DNA of 64,000 nt from Artemisia argyi. Its lineage: Eukaryota > Streptophyta > Magnoliopsida > Asterales > Asteraceae. Position 1 is the first letter of the stretch. Each line of letters starts with the position of its first letter. Positions 21,253 to 37,957 of this stretch are shown here, piece after piece. The stretch is taken from assembly GCA_030686995.1 (NCBI GenBank), contig CM060680.1, positions 201,673,322 to 201,737,321 of the forward strand. The letters run 5' to 3'. The position numbers were made by a program, and so were the translations under genes. The notes below the pieces were generated by a model. The model saw only the letters and a list, made by a program, of their open reading frames with translations, searched no databases and had not been told where the DNA came from.

Positions 21253-22790
21253 CTAACAAAAAAAACCACCACAATATGTAGCACTTATCAGGTCCACGAT
21301 AAGAGGAAATTGAAGGGTCACAAAAGATGTAATAGGAAGGCACGTCAATGCACCGATTGGAATAAGCATCGACGAGTTACTTTGTCCAAACACAAGGAAC
21401 AATGTTGCTCCAAAAGCTATGATCATTGCTGTCGTCGAGAGGAACAACATAGTGAGGCCAATAATCAGCTTCGTAGGTAACTTAAAGAGAAAGTCTTCTT
21501 CTGCAAAACGTGCCGTAAGGATCGATAAAAACATTAACCACGACGTAACAGCTGTGAATAATGATATCGCATCTGATATAGCAAATACTGTGAATGCAAT
21601 CTCGTTAGTAAAAATTGGTATCCCTAAATCCTGATTATTTCCACCAGGCACGGTTATAGCTGCAGCAAATACAATGGTGATAATGAGTGCAGCTGTAATC
21701 GTGTATGATTCGGCAGTTTTCTTTATCCAGTTCTCTCCCTCGATTACCAACTCTTTGTGCTCCCTTGCGAATACCATTTCAGGCGTTTCATCATCTGAGT
21801 TCTTTTGTATCCGGTTTAAGGGACATACAAATCGTTCAACTTCCTAATAAATATTACGACATATTAACCTTGGAAGATATATAATAATACGTCTTAACAA
21901 CTTTATGTAGCTTAATGAAATTCAAACTTTGAGTCATTGATTAAAGTACTCACCTTGAACCATTGTAGTTCACGTTGGATTCGCATAGCTGCCCCCCTTA
22001 TGAGATTCAATTTGTTAGTAGGTGCTAATCTTGCAGCCAAATGCAAAAGATTGTTCCCAAAAGAATCTTTGATTGTTTTATAAATATTTTTGTGTTCGCT
22101 CATTTCATATAGTAGGTTGTAAATCTTCTCTGAACGATTGATCACGGAATATTGAATAAAATTGTGACCATCTTCATTAGTACTCCAAATTGCATCCGGA
22201 AAATCCCACATAATTGATCTAATAAATTTGGATGCATTTCTTCTTGTGGCTTCAAAAATCGAACTGTTGTAATATTGATGGTAGGTGCTCGACTTATCTT
22301 TCACCTTTATGTGGATACATACATCATACGAGAGAAGTTTTGCGTCTAAAAAAATTTGAGATGTATCTTTAGCGAATGGACGTACTGCAAGATAGAGACA
22401 AATCATAATCTCAAATAAATAAGTAACTTTCTTTCTGTTACACTTTTGGTCATATAATAATTGTGACTTTTGATTCTTCTTACCAAGCACCTTCCCGAAT
22501 TGGTAGAACAAAGTTGCCAGCAACCAAAGGAGCAACCAAAGGCCTGCTTAAGATGGCATGATTGTTAGGTTGGATCCAATCAATAAGTTACAATAACATT
22601 AAGTAGTGTCTCATAAGAAGTATTTACTTCAAATTTTCAAGGGGGTTGAATTATGATAAGAATGTTCTTTTTTCATGAGAATCATCTAAAAAAAATAAAT
22701 AAATGGCTTAATAGTTTTACTTTCACACAAGAATAGACATTCTTATATAAACTTGATATATTAATAAAGAAGAGAGTTAAAATAAATTAA

Positions 22791-22837
<47 letters not shown>

Positions 22838-24680
22838 TTATGAGAAAGGAATAAAAAGTAACTCGAATTTGTACAAAAGAATCCACAATTTGGGATTAAA
22901 ACTCCTTGATCTTCTTTCTAAAAGTTGATCAAAACAATTAAATAGTATTTTTGTGCACTTATTTAAAGGGAAATTTAACTCTCAAAAATCATAGTTCTAT
23001 GTAGCCTAGTGTCCTTTTGACCTTCATGTAACTTACTTTAAATTTCGACTTTTATATATATTTTGTGACAATTTTACCTCTTTGTTTATTCATAATGAAG
23101 AGGTAAAATTGTCCAAAATATTAAATAATATACACAAATGTCAAAATTCAAAAGCGTTAGTTATATGATAGTCGAAAAATTATTGGACTACATAATATCA
23201 CAAAACGTGACAAGTTAATTACATTTTTAATTATTATCCCTTATTTAAAGATAGTACAAATAATTAAAATTTTGAAATTCGATAAATTTTGATATACAAA
23301 TTTTAGAGAATCTCCGGAAACTTTTTCTTTCCAAATATTCTTAAACTTCAAACTTTTATAAAGGGTTTATATTTGTAATGATATAAAGAATTTGTAATAA
23401 GAAAAATATGTGAAAAATAGGAGTTTAATAGTAGTTGAGGAAATGAAAATTAGCTTATTTTGTTTAAGGACTCTTAAATAAGAAGTGGAAAATTTTATCA
23501 ATTTTTTTTTCTTTTAATCTTTTTTCTTGTTGTTATTTATTGTTATCATCTTGTGACGTACCTACAAAAAGATAACGAAATATCTTTAAAGGTTGGCGAA
23601 CACGTGACAACTCAGCAATTATCCCAATAATCCAGTCACCAACTAAATCTGAAACGTAGATAAAAAATTGGCATACATGAACTTTAATTAATTGAAATAT
23701 ATATATTAAAGAAACAAATTAATTACCTCTCCTTTCCCACCTTTCCCAAAAATTGGGTTCACGTGGAAAGTTTTGAGCTAAAGCCGTCAGCACAACATCA
23801 CTATCGGAAAGTATGGCATCGGGGTAAGCATTGATTATCTTTTTCGCTAAGCCTACATATTTCAGAAAATTAGTGGTGCATAAAATGACAAGCTCATCAC
23901 AACTTTTGAACACAATAGACGTCACTTACAAAAATCTTGACAAGAAATAGCGAGAACGACTAGATCCTCGCCACTTTTGCCCTTAAAAAGAGCATCATAC
24001 TCTTTTTTTTGTTGTTCAAGCAGACACTTAGATGTCATGATATCCTCGCCACTTATGCCCGTATTAAGATCACCGTACTTTTTTTCTTGTTGTTCAAACG
24101 TCATACATGTCATGATAACCTCGCCCCTTAAAAGTGCATCGTACTCTTTTTCTTTTTCTTCAAGCAGATACCTATATACTTTCATGTGCTCAAACAAACA
24201 GTGAGATGTCTTGAAATGCATATTGGAAACAGATATGGCAAGTGGAGTGTGACCCTCCTTGTCTTTGGCTAATAACAATTTTGGGTTTCTTTCCACCAGC
24301 ATGTTGACAGCTTCAATGTGGCCACCAATAGCAGCAACATGAAGAAGACTGCTTCCATCTGAATTTACCAAATCTAGTAGTGTGTTCTCTTCCGGTGTCA
24401 TTCCCAACAATTTCTCTAATAATTCATGATTCCTGGTAGAAGAACCCACTGCTACATGGAGTACTGTGTTTCCATTATTCGTGAATTTGTCCCAGGGATT
24501 AAGACCAACTTCTTTTAATTTGTATATTACCATATCTATTTTTCCTTGTATAATATAATTATAAAGCAATCTCTTATTTATTTCTTTCCTGGTCATTTCT
24601 TCTGTTGGTTCGTCTTTTGATTTTGCATCTTCGGATATTGAATTCATTTCTATTACTGATTCTGCTTGTCTTGTCGTCAT
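21253..24680 (-). CDS. Ankyrin-repeat protein with PGG membrane domain (ACD6/ITN1-like), paralogue 1
   Basis: Six exons join with consistent phases to 681 aa: 23930-24680, 23727-23852, 23562-23648, 22484-22543, 21954-22384 and 21253-21843. Ankyrin repeats lie at about residues 60-170 (NGNTVLHVAV, GSSLLHVAAIGGH, KEGHTPLAISVSN). A repeated charged insert follows (about 175-245), and more ankyrin sequence is in exon 5 (EDGHNFIQYSV, GNNLLHLAARLAPTNKL). The C-terminus is a PGG domain (AAAITVPGGNNQD near residue 550) with four hydrophobic helices. Such proteins sit in plant membranes; characterised members act in immunity and cell-death control (ACD6) or salt response (ITN1). The start MTTRQ (24680) is the first ATG after a conserved splice acceptor; an ATG giving MNSISED (24645) is also possible. 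The 5' exon present in paralogue 2 is missing here, and a Gypsy element begins at about 24798. Confidence 0.85.
22799..22836. repeat. Poly-A tract in an intron of ankyrin-PGG paralogue 1
   Basis: About 38 consecutive A lie between exons 3 and 4, in a long AT-rich intron (22544-23561). Confidence 0.9.
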
Positions 24681-24797
24681 TTTTGTTTCTACATGATAAA
24701 AATTTTCAATTTGGTTATCAAGGTTAAGAAAAACTAGAATGAACTTACGCTCAATTAGTAACAACATCTTAAGAGTATGTACTTCAATTTACACCGA

Positions 24798-25163
24798 GTT
24801 ATTTTGAAAACCCGCATTACGTTAAAGTTCGTTTATAATTTTTATTTGGAATTTTATTTCACAACGAACTTGTAAGACCTATTTTATGGATAATTATATT
24901 TAATGATGTTATGGAATTCGTGAATTATTTTCATAATTCATTTTGATATTATGCTCGGTGATGTATTCTTAAATTCTCACTGGTACTACGTTGACTCTGG
25001 CACTAGGTTTACCTAACGAAAAATTTTATGATTCGTTTTACGAGTCCGACTATATTTAATTATTTACGAGATGTTTTTCGGGAGATATTAAAGTTTGAAA
25101 TGAGTTCGGGTTTCGGGCCATGTGTTTTACACTTACCCATTATTTACCCACTCTTATTAGTAA

Positions 25164-25245
<82 letters not shown>

Positions 25246-28200
25246 TGTAAAAAAAAAAATAATAATAATAATAAAAGAGTTATATACATTTGGACCTTGT
25301 GGGTTCGGTTCATAAGCAACACCAACACCCTCACCCTCACCCTCACACTTCTTTCTCTCTCTTTTCTCTCTTTTGACTAACCCTAGCCGCCACCGAATAC
25401 AAATCCGGCCACCACCACCATCTCGCCGCCCTCACAACAAAACCACAACCACCATCTTCTTCCTTATCGATTTCTCTTTCATTTGGTATATCATACGCAC
25501 CATATAACCAACATTAACACCTCGTGATTTTATCAAATCCGACCCAACTTTATTGTTTTTACTAGATCTATACATTTGGAGGTTCAAGAAGGTGAGTATG
25601 TTCGATTTTGGCTTTTTGGTGAATCGACTTGGTCATTAATCCGTGGCTACATGGAAGTTTTTCATGGGAATCGAATTATTATGAGATGAAATAATGTTTT
25701 TGATGTTAAATAATGGTTTGGTATCCGGGTCTTGGTGATTCATCGATGGGTCGAGTGAACCGTGAGTCAAGGACTCACGGCTTGATGTGGGATTCGAGCC
25801 TATGGCTCGTTATTTTGGCTTATTGTGGCCTTGAGTTCATGGTTTTCATGTTGCTTGCGTTGGACCTTGGTTAGACTCGATGGGGTCTTGGCCTTTGTGG
25901 CCGAATATGGTTGTTGATGCCACGACCCAAGTGGGTCGACTTGGGCAGTTAGGTGTAGCTCTTTGGAGCTTATCTTGTGACCTCTTGGTTATTGAGGTCG
26001 AGTCCTTGTGACTCGTGTATTGAGCCGAGACTCAAGTGAGTCGAGGGCTCGGGTTTGGCTTGGTAAACCAACCCGAATATGGACCATATTTGTATTTATA
26101 TTTCCTTGTTATAATTGTTGTTAACTTGGTTTTGATTCGGCATTGGTTGTTTATTTGTTCTTTGGCCGTATACATGTGGGTCGAGACCATGTTTGGGTCT
26201 CGACATTGGATATTGAATTTTGGTATTGTGAAGTTGTTGACGAATTGGGATATTGGGGACCGATTGTGAGACGGTCACTTAGATTGACGGAGATAGGTTA
26301 GTCGGGTGCCGTAGTCGGACCCTATTGTTGTAGCACGTGGATTGGGATTGTGTTGGACGGAGATGTATTGTTTTTATGACATTTACGTATTACTTTGAAC
26401 TTGGACAATGAGCCGAGAGTCATGACTCGGACATGTGACCATTTCGTATGACTCGATAACTATTACAAATAAAACATAAATAATAAAACTCGTAATAATA
26501 GTTATTGATAATATAAACGTTTATATGAATATATAGACGTGAATAACGGATATATAATTATATAAGCGCGTATATTAATAATAATAATAATCACGAGTCG
26601 TATTATAAATAATACAACTAGATATATATTAGGCTACGAAAGTGGCATAATATTATTGAACGTATTATTATTATAAAGAAATTATGATAAAACGAGGAAA
26701 TCTCGACAATTACCAAATATTAAATAAAAATGTCATTTTATATATAATAAATGAACTTATCGAGTTATGCGGAGTCGTGGTCACTCGAGTCCAGGTAAGT
26801 TTTATTGGTGACTTTCGTGTTGTCACGGATATATGACGATTAATATAAACGTTTTCTATAACTAAATAACCACTTAACCGTAGGGTTGAATCGGGTTATT
26901 TGGCTATATGAAATGAGTATATTAATGGGCATCGTATCCTACGACGCCCATAGGTTGTGGTATATGTAAAGTGTAATAAATTGCGAGTGTATATATCGGG
27001 AAATCTGGCCAATTTGACGATATATATAAGGAATTTATTAAACTACGATATATATCATATAGTATTTATGTGCTATGTGCTTTAAGATTGGGTGTAATCT
27101 TGGAACGGTATGTTACGTAAATAAATATGAGGATTATCAAATCGACGGATTTAATAAACTTCGGCGATTTATTTAAATGATATATTGGGCTAATATTAGA
27201 TCCATAGGTTAATTTATTATTCGTTGAGTGACCTTTTGGTTTGTTTTGTGTCGACCCACCACCCGTATGGATACCAAACGTAAATACACCAAACTAATAC
27301 GAAATGGATTTTCGGAAATAAAACGGATTCTCGTCCGGGTTTGGGAATATCTTGAATTTGAGGAAATGATTGCTGAACGAGTTAATATTGTTAGGTCATG
27401 CCGAGTCCGTAGTTGCTGTTTTGTGAGTTACTATACGTCTTATTTCTACCGACTTCTTCTTGCTATTTTCTGGACTTGAGGTGAGTCATAGCCCCACTTT
27501 TACTCTTGAACTATGTTTTCAATACTTGGGGTGAGAAACGTGCCAATTATTTTATGTGGACTATTATCGCTTCTATATTCTTTCTAAAACTTGCTATGCG
27601 TATAGACTAGGATATATTGTCAGCTTTAGTCACACATTTTGTGTGTACTATTCAAGGTTGGCTTATTTGGTTATTGATTGGAATTGTCAGCTTCAGTCAC
27701 ACGGTTCGTGTGTACTATTCAAGGTTGGCTTATTTAGATACTGTAGTGTGCACCTATAGGTTATTAATACTTCGGAGGTTATCCGAGTATTTATTGGTAT
27801 TGCGGGGGTTACCCGAATATCTGTGTTAGAACGGAGGGTATCCGTGTGTTAGGTTGGAGCGGAGGGTATCCGCAGGCTTTTAGCGAATCCTTAGTCTAGC
27901 TAGCAAGCGTTTTGCGTATATGTCCACTATATTGTTAGATGAATTTAAACCTATGATCTCACCAGCGAAAGCTGACTTTTAGCACGTTTTCTCAGGTAAT
28001 TAAGTGATGATATGCATGCTTGGAATGGAAGGCTCGGCCAAGGCTCATGGTTTATGGATCTATTTTTCTAAACTCTGATAATTATTTATGGACCTATTGT
28101 TATAATATTTTGGGCCTGACTCTGAATGATGTTGGGATAAATGTAAACGTTAAAACCCCGTTTTGGTTGCGTTTTTATTATGTTTACTTTATCTCGTTCT

Positions 28201-28286
28201 ATATTATCTTGTGTTGGATACCAATCCCCGTAGCACCCCGAAAGCTTGTTGAGTCTTCCGCTGTATCAAATTTTGGGGGTGTTACA
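24798..28286 (+). repeat. 5' LTR of the Gypsy element (5' tip altered)
   Basis: It matches the 3' LTR from GAGTTATTTTGAAAACCCGC onward and ends GGGTGTTACA. The first bases expected (TGTGACAACC...) are replaced by TGTACTTCAATTTACACC. It contains an (ATT)n run, a CT-rich leader-like stretch (25340-25470) and no coding ORF. Confidence 0.85.
25163..25243. repeat. (ATT)n microsatellite in the 5' LTR
   Basis: About 27 ATT units. The corresponding run in the 3' LTR (34571-34717) is almost twice as long. ORFs reading poly-Leu, poly-Ile or similar here are artefacts. Confidence 0.95.
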
Positions 28287-28289
28287 GAT

Positions 28290-28306
28290 TGGTATCAGAG
28301 CCAAGG
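28290..28306 (+). promoter_or_regulatory. Primer-binding site (tRNA-Met initiator type)
   Basis: TGGTATCAGAGCCAAGG begins three bases after the 5' LTR end. This is the classical plant LTR-retrotransposon minus-strand priming site. Confidence 0.9.
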
Positions 28307-29583
28307 TTATAGAGAACTAGGTAAATAAACGCCTAAACTATAACCGTATTTTTATAGAAAATGATCCTTGACCACCGCCCGCCAGCCCGCCAAGCCGAAG
28401 CATCTTCTATTATTTGAGGTATTCTGAGATATTTGAGATGATTGTTAGATTTGGAATTTCTTGAGATGATTTGAGATTTATGGATTTTAGTAATAAGATG
28501 GCGTTTTGAGGAATTATATGGTCTATATGTATTATAAACATTTTAGTAATGCGGTGTTTGAAACTCTTTTTATTGAGATTATATGATTGAATTATTTAAT
28601 GATGATTTTTGATGCGATATTTTGAGTTCGCGCTTTAGTTGTTTTGAAACACTTACACCTACCCTACGCCGTTGTCACAAATCATAGCCTCCTTTGCACG
28701 TGTTGTTGTTGTTAAGAATTGTTATTGCTAGTACGCGTCGCCCATCGTAGATCACTATGGCCCCTGATGACCCATACGTGATGGTCATGCGTTCAGCCAC
28801 TACTACTTTATCGTCCCATTGTCGCCCTAAGTCGCCGACTTTATCGCCTCGTGGTTCGCCTGCTCGGAGATGACGAGTGATGGAGTACCCCTTCGATGAG
28901 GAGTACGCGGGTGAGCAGAATGATAACCCTCAGATGAGGAAGAGAATGATGACCCTCAGAATTGGGAAGAGGATGATCCTCAGGAGGAGGATATGCCTGA
29001 TGATGATGGGTCGCTAGCACATTCAGTTCATTCTGCGAAGCCCGATTCCCCGATACATCTGTTAGAGCCGGTTTCACCTGATCATCCGTTTTTGTTTGAT
29101 TCACCACCTGGTAGTCCTGTGGCGTCGGATGCACCTTCTGAGGTTTCTGCTGAGCATGCAGAGTTAGGTGAGACTGGTAGGATGTGGGCTCAGATTACTG
29201 CACAGGGCGAGAGGATCTCGCGGATGTCTGACCGACTTGAGATGGTCATTGCTGAGTTTATTGTTGAGTTGTTGCGGATTTGAGGAGTCTACGCCAGCAT
29301 CGTGGCTAGATCGATTTGGAATCAGGTTGTTGTGTTGCTACATAAGCCAAGGAGTATTTGGTTAGGAGAGCTAGTTAGTATATCTCTTATGTCATGATAG
29401 TCGGATTGTACGTTCGTCTCGTATGGAACGATTAGTATCTATTATGCCTGTTGGTAGTATGGAACGATGTATTGATCGCTACTTATGGACGATGGTGAGC
29501 TCGTATGATATTTTACGGTTTTTGGCGTACATGGAGAATTGTGTTCCTATTTGCGTGGTTGATATTGTCTTGGAATTATATTA
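28307..29583 (+). other. Gypsy leader between primer-binding site and gag
   Basis: It contains a short acidic open stretch (28993-29283, MPDDDGSLAHSVHSAKPDSP...) that continues a frame with EEEN/EEDD runs from about 28860. It could be a remnant of an extra N-terminal polyprotein segment. No domain was recognised. The rest is non-coding. Confidence 0.5.
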
Positions 29584-32500
29584 ATGGCTGTACGACGAAA
29601 CCCTGTCAGAGCTACCCGAACTGGTACGGCAGCGACTACCCCTGGTCGCCGAGGACGTTGTCCTACTCGAAATGTTGAGACCCCTACTCCTGACAACCTG
29701 GACACTACCAACCGCAACAACAGGAATCAAAATGTTGATATTCAGGGAGACGATGATCATGTTCTACTTAACGCACCTACTGTGGATCAAGCAATGATCA
29801 ATCAACTTATGGAGCAACGAGTTGCTGAGCTACTAGCTGAGTCAAATCATTCCAACAATTCTGCTGGAACATTTCCACCTGTTCGTGCTAATGGATGTAA
29901 CTACAAGGGGTTTAAAATTTGTGGACCCGTTGAGTTTGGTAGAACAATTACTGTAATTCGGTTGGGAGTGATGTGACTTATGCTATGACTTGGGAGCAAT
30001 TTAAGTCTTTGCTGATTCAGACTTACTACCCAAGGAATGAGATTAAGAAGCTGGAGATTGAGTTCTAGAACCATAAGGTGAAAGGTACCGATATGGCAAT
30101 TTACAATCGAGAGTTAGCTTTACTATGTCCCGATATGGTTAGGACTGAGACTCAAAGGATTGAGAGGTATACCGATGGTTTACCGGTAGCTACAAGGAAT
30201 GATGTGATTTCTGCTAGGCCTGCAAACATCCATGAGGCAATCACAATTGCTCAACAACTTATGGATTCATTGGAATTAGAAGGAGCTGATAAGGAGAAGA
30301 ATGGAAAGAGAAAGAGAGACCGTCACTCTAAGAGTAATGATCACCGAAGCAAGAGACAAGCTAAGGCTTATGCTATTGGGAATGGAGATAAGAAGAATCA
30401 GAACGGTGATGCACCCAAGTGTGATCGTTGCCATCAGCATCATACTGGATGGTGTAGTGTGAAATGCCATAATTGCTCAAAGAAAGGACACACAGCTAGG
30501 GACTGTAGAGCTCGACCTCTTGCTATGGTTCAGGCTGCTCCTGAGATGAGAAACAAGGCAGATGTTACTTGTTATGGGTGTGGAAAGAAGGGACACTATA
30601 GGAATGAGTGTAGAGAATCGTGGAACCGTGGAAATCAAGGCTCGGGTGGTAATGGGTACAATCATGGAAACCGTGGAGCTGGAGGAAACCGTGGACGACA
30701 AGATAATGGGGACCAACGTGTGGAAGCTGGAGCTGCTCAGGGAAGAGTGTATGCACTCGGGAACAAGAGAGGAGAAGATCCGAACATCGTTACTGGTACG
30801 TTCCTTCTCAATAATCGTTATGCTTCCATACTATTTGATACTGGTGCCGATAGGAGTTTTGTGTCCACAACGTTTGCACCCTTACTAGAGAAACCCCCGA
30901 TGGCCTTAGGAATTGGATATTATATTGAGTTAGCTAATGGGAATATAGAAAGGATTAATACCATCATTCGCGGTTGTATGTTAAATTTCTTGAACCACCC
31001 TTTCAATATAGATCTTCTACCCGTCACGTTAGGAAGTTTTGATGTCATCATTGGTATGGATTGGTTGTCGAAGTATCGTGCTCACATACTTTGCGACGAG
31101 AAGATCGTGCGTGTACCATACGGAAAGGAAATCCTAAATATATTAGGAGATCGAAAGGATTCGAGGAGCCCATCCCGATTAGCAGTTATTTCTTGCACTA
31201 AGCTACCAAAGCTAATGGAGAAGGGATGTTACCTTTTCTTGGCTCAAATTGCTGAGAAAGGAGGGACGAAGAAAAAGGAAAGGTGCATTGGAGATGTGCC
31301 TATAGTTCGTGATTTTCCTGATGTGTTTCCCGATGATTTTCCGGGAATCCCGCCAACTAGACAAGTGGAGTTTCAGATTGAGTTGATACCTGGTGCTGCA
31401 CCTGTAGCACGAGCGCCTTATTGTCTTGCACCTACCGAGCTAGAAGAGTTGTCAAAACAATTGGCGGAGTTAGCCGAAAAAGGATTCATAAGACCAAGTT
31501 CTTCACCTTGGGGAGTCCCAGTCTTATTCGTGAAGAAGAAGGATGGATCATTCCGTATGTGCATTGATTACCGAGAGTTGAACAAGTTAACGGTGAAGAA
31601 TAGATACCCGTTACCTAGGATCGACGACTTGTTCGATCAACTCCAAGGATCGAGTGTGTACTCGAAGATCGATTTGAGATCGGGATATCATCAACTTCGA
31701 GTTCGCGAGGAAGATATTCCGAAAACGGCTTTCAGAACCCGTTACGGGCATTACGAGTTTCAGGTGATGTCGTTTGGGTTGACTAACACACCGGCAATAT
31801 TCATGGATCTCATGAATCGGGTGTGTAAGCCTTACTTAGATAAGTTCGTGATTGTATTCATCGATGACATTCTGATTTATTCGAAGAGTGAGAAGGAGCA
31901 TGAGGAGCATCTAAGACTCATCTTAGAATTGCTCAGGAAGGAGAAACTCTATGCCAAGTTTTCGAAATGCGAATTCTGGATTCCGAAGGTACAATTTTTA
32001 GGTCATGTGATTGATAGACAAGGAGTCCATGTGGATCCTGCTAAGATTGAGGCGATAAAAGATTGAGCTGCACCTACAACCCCAACCGAAGTTCGTCAAT
32101 TTTTGGGTTTAGCTGGTTATTACCGAATATTCATTGAGGGATTTTCGAAGATAGCTAAACCATTAACCAAATTGACTCAAAAGAGTGTTATGTATGAATG
32201 GGGAGATAAAGAAGAGGAAGCATTTCAATTGCTTAAGAAGATGTTGTGTAGTGCTCCTATCTTAGCGTTATCGGAAGGTAACAAGGATTTCGTCGTCTAT
32301 TGTGACGCCTCACATAAAGGATTGGGAGCTGTGTTAATGCAACGAGAGAAGGTGATAGCTTATGCTTCCCGACAGCTCAAAAAGCATGAGAAAAACTACA
32401 CTACCCATGATTTGGAGTTAGGTGCTGTGGTTTTCGCCTGGAGGATATGGAGACATTACTTGTATGGAACAAAGTGTGTTGTGTTCACTGACCATAAAAG

Positions 32501-34130
32501 TCTACAACACATCTTGAATCAAAAAGAGCTCAATATGAGACAGCGACGTTGGATTGAGTTGCTAAGCGATTATGATTGTGAAATTCGCTACCATCCTGGT
32601 AAAGCAAACGTTGTCGCTGATGCTCTTAGTCGAAAGGAAAGAATACCACCGTTACGAGTGAGGTCATTGGGAATGACTATCGTATCGCCGTTACCATCTC
32701 AAATACTTGAAGCTCAAACAGAAGCGTTGAAAGCAGAAAATAGATCTGCCGAGAATATATTTGGGATGGCAGAGAATGAGAAAGGATTTGTTAAGCGTTC
32801 TGATGGATTGTTATGTTTCGGAGATCGGATTTGGGTACCTTTATATGGAGGAATTCGGGAGTTAATTATGCATGAGTCGCATAAGTCGAGGTACTCTATT
32901 CATCCTGGATCCGACAAGATGTACCAGGATCTTAAGAAGTTCTATTGGTGACCAAATATGAAGGCAGATATAGCATCGTACGTTAATAAGTGCTTGACAT
33001 GTGCTAAGGTTAAAGCCGAACATCAGCGACCGTCAGGATTACTAACGCAACCAGAACTTCCAGTCTAGAAATGGGAGCGGATTACTATGGACTTCATTAC
33101 CAAATTACCGAGGACAGCTAGCGGTTGTGACGCTATCTGGGTAATAGTGGATCGTCTGACAAAGTCTGCTCATTTCTTAGCAATTAGTGAAGATGATAGT
33201 GTGGATAAACTTGCGAGGTTGTATGTGAAGGAGATTATTTCACGTCATGGAGTCCCGATATCTATTATTTCGGATCGCGATAGCCATTTTACGTCAGCTT
33301 TGTGGCGATCACTTCAGACGGCTTTGGGGACGAGGCTTGATATGAGTACTGCGTATCATCCCCAAACCGATGGTCAAAGTGAGAGGACCATTCAGACGTT
33401 AGAGGATATGCTTCGTGCATGCATCATAGACTTTGGTAAGGGCTGGGAGAAGTATTTACCCCTTGCGGAATTCTCCTATAATAATAGCTACCACACAAGT
33501 CTTAAAGCTGCACCATTCGAAGCTTTGTATGGCAGAAAGTGTCGTTCGCCTATTGGTTGGGCAGAAGTTGGAGATAGCCAACTCACAGGCCCTGAACTGA
33601 TTCTGGAAACTACTGAGAAAGTAGCTCGGATTCGTGATCGATTGCAAGCAGCCAGAGATAGGCAGAAAAGTTACGCCGATCAGAGACGTAAACCCTTAGA
33701 GTTCTAGGTTGGAGACAAAGTGATGCTGAAAGTCTCGCCTTGGAAGGGTGTGATACGTTTCGGGAAACGTGGTAAACTCAACCCACGCTACATTGGACCA
33801 TTTCTTATCTTAGAAAGAATTGGGCCCGTGGCTTATAGGTTGGAATTACCACATGAACTGAGTAAAGTTCACGACGTGTTTCACGTTAGTAATTTGAAGA
33901 AATGTCTTTCCGATGAGATGCCTGTCATTCCAATGAAGGATATTCGCGTTGATGAGAAATTGAATTTCGTGGAAGAGCCAATTGTGATTTTAGATCGTGA
34001 AGTTAAACGACTCAAGCGAAGTCGCATTCCACTCGTCAAGGTTCGTTGGAATTCCCGACATGGACCAGAATTTAAGTGGGAACGTGAGGACGAGTTCCGG
34101 AAGAGATATCCGAAGCTTTTCACTTCGTAG
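29584..34130 (+). pseudogene. Gypsy gag-pol polyprotein, interrupted
   Basis: Readable in order: gag start (29584), with an apparent internal deletion and frame change around 29940; zinc knuckles [14 protein letters not shown] and [14 protein letters not shown] (about 30465-30620); aspartic protease [12 protein letters not shown] (about 30830); reverse transcriptase with [10 protein letters not shown] and [10 protein letters not shown] (about 31560-31890); RNase H with [14 protein letters not shown] and DALSR (about 32300-32640); integrase with its HHCC zinc region, then D, D and E positions ([26 protein letters not shown]); and a C-terminal chromodomain-like end ([16 protein letters not shown]). 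Stops occur at 30066 (TAG), 32064 (TGA), 32949 (TGA), 33066 (TAG) and 33705 (TAG). By family comparison the first four stand where tryptophan is usual and the last where glutamine is usual. Confidence 0.9.
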
Positions 34131-34182
34131 ATGAATTTTTCCGAGTGAAACCCGGGACGGGTTTCTTCTGAGACTGGGAGGA

Positions 34183-37748
<3,566 letters not shown>

Positions 37749-37884
37749 ACCGCCGCCGGTGCTCTCCGACCGCACGGTAAGGTTCAAATGCGGGGAGGTT
37801 TAACGCTTGCTCCATGTTTGAAATTTGACCGTTGGGGCTGATTTTTGGAACGTTGGAAGGTAATGACTCATTTATTTTTATTTT

Positions 37885-37957
<73 letters not shown>

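Noticed and set aside
25028..25380. Leucine-, isoleucine- or asparagine-rich ORFs across the ATT repeats (also 34436-34842)
   Set aside because: They are translations of a (ATT)n microsatellite in an LTR, not genes.
26036..28328. Several 60-102 aa ORFs repeated at 35498-37841
   Set aside because: They are in the two LTR copies, have no family resemblance, and are kept only because the LTRs are young.
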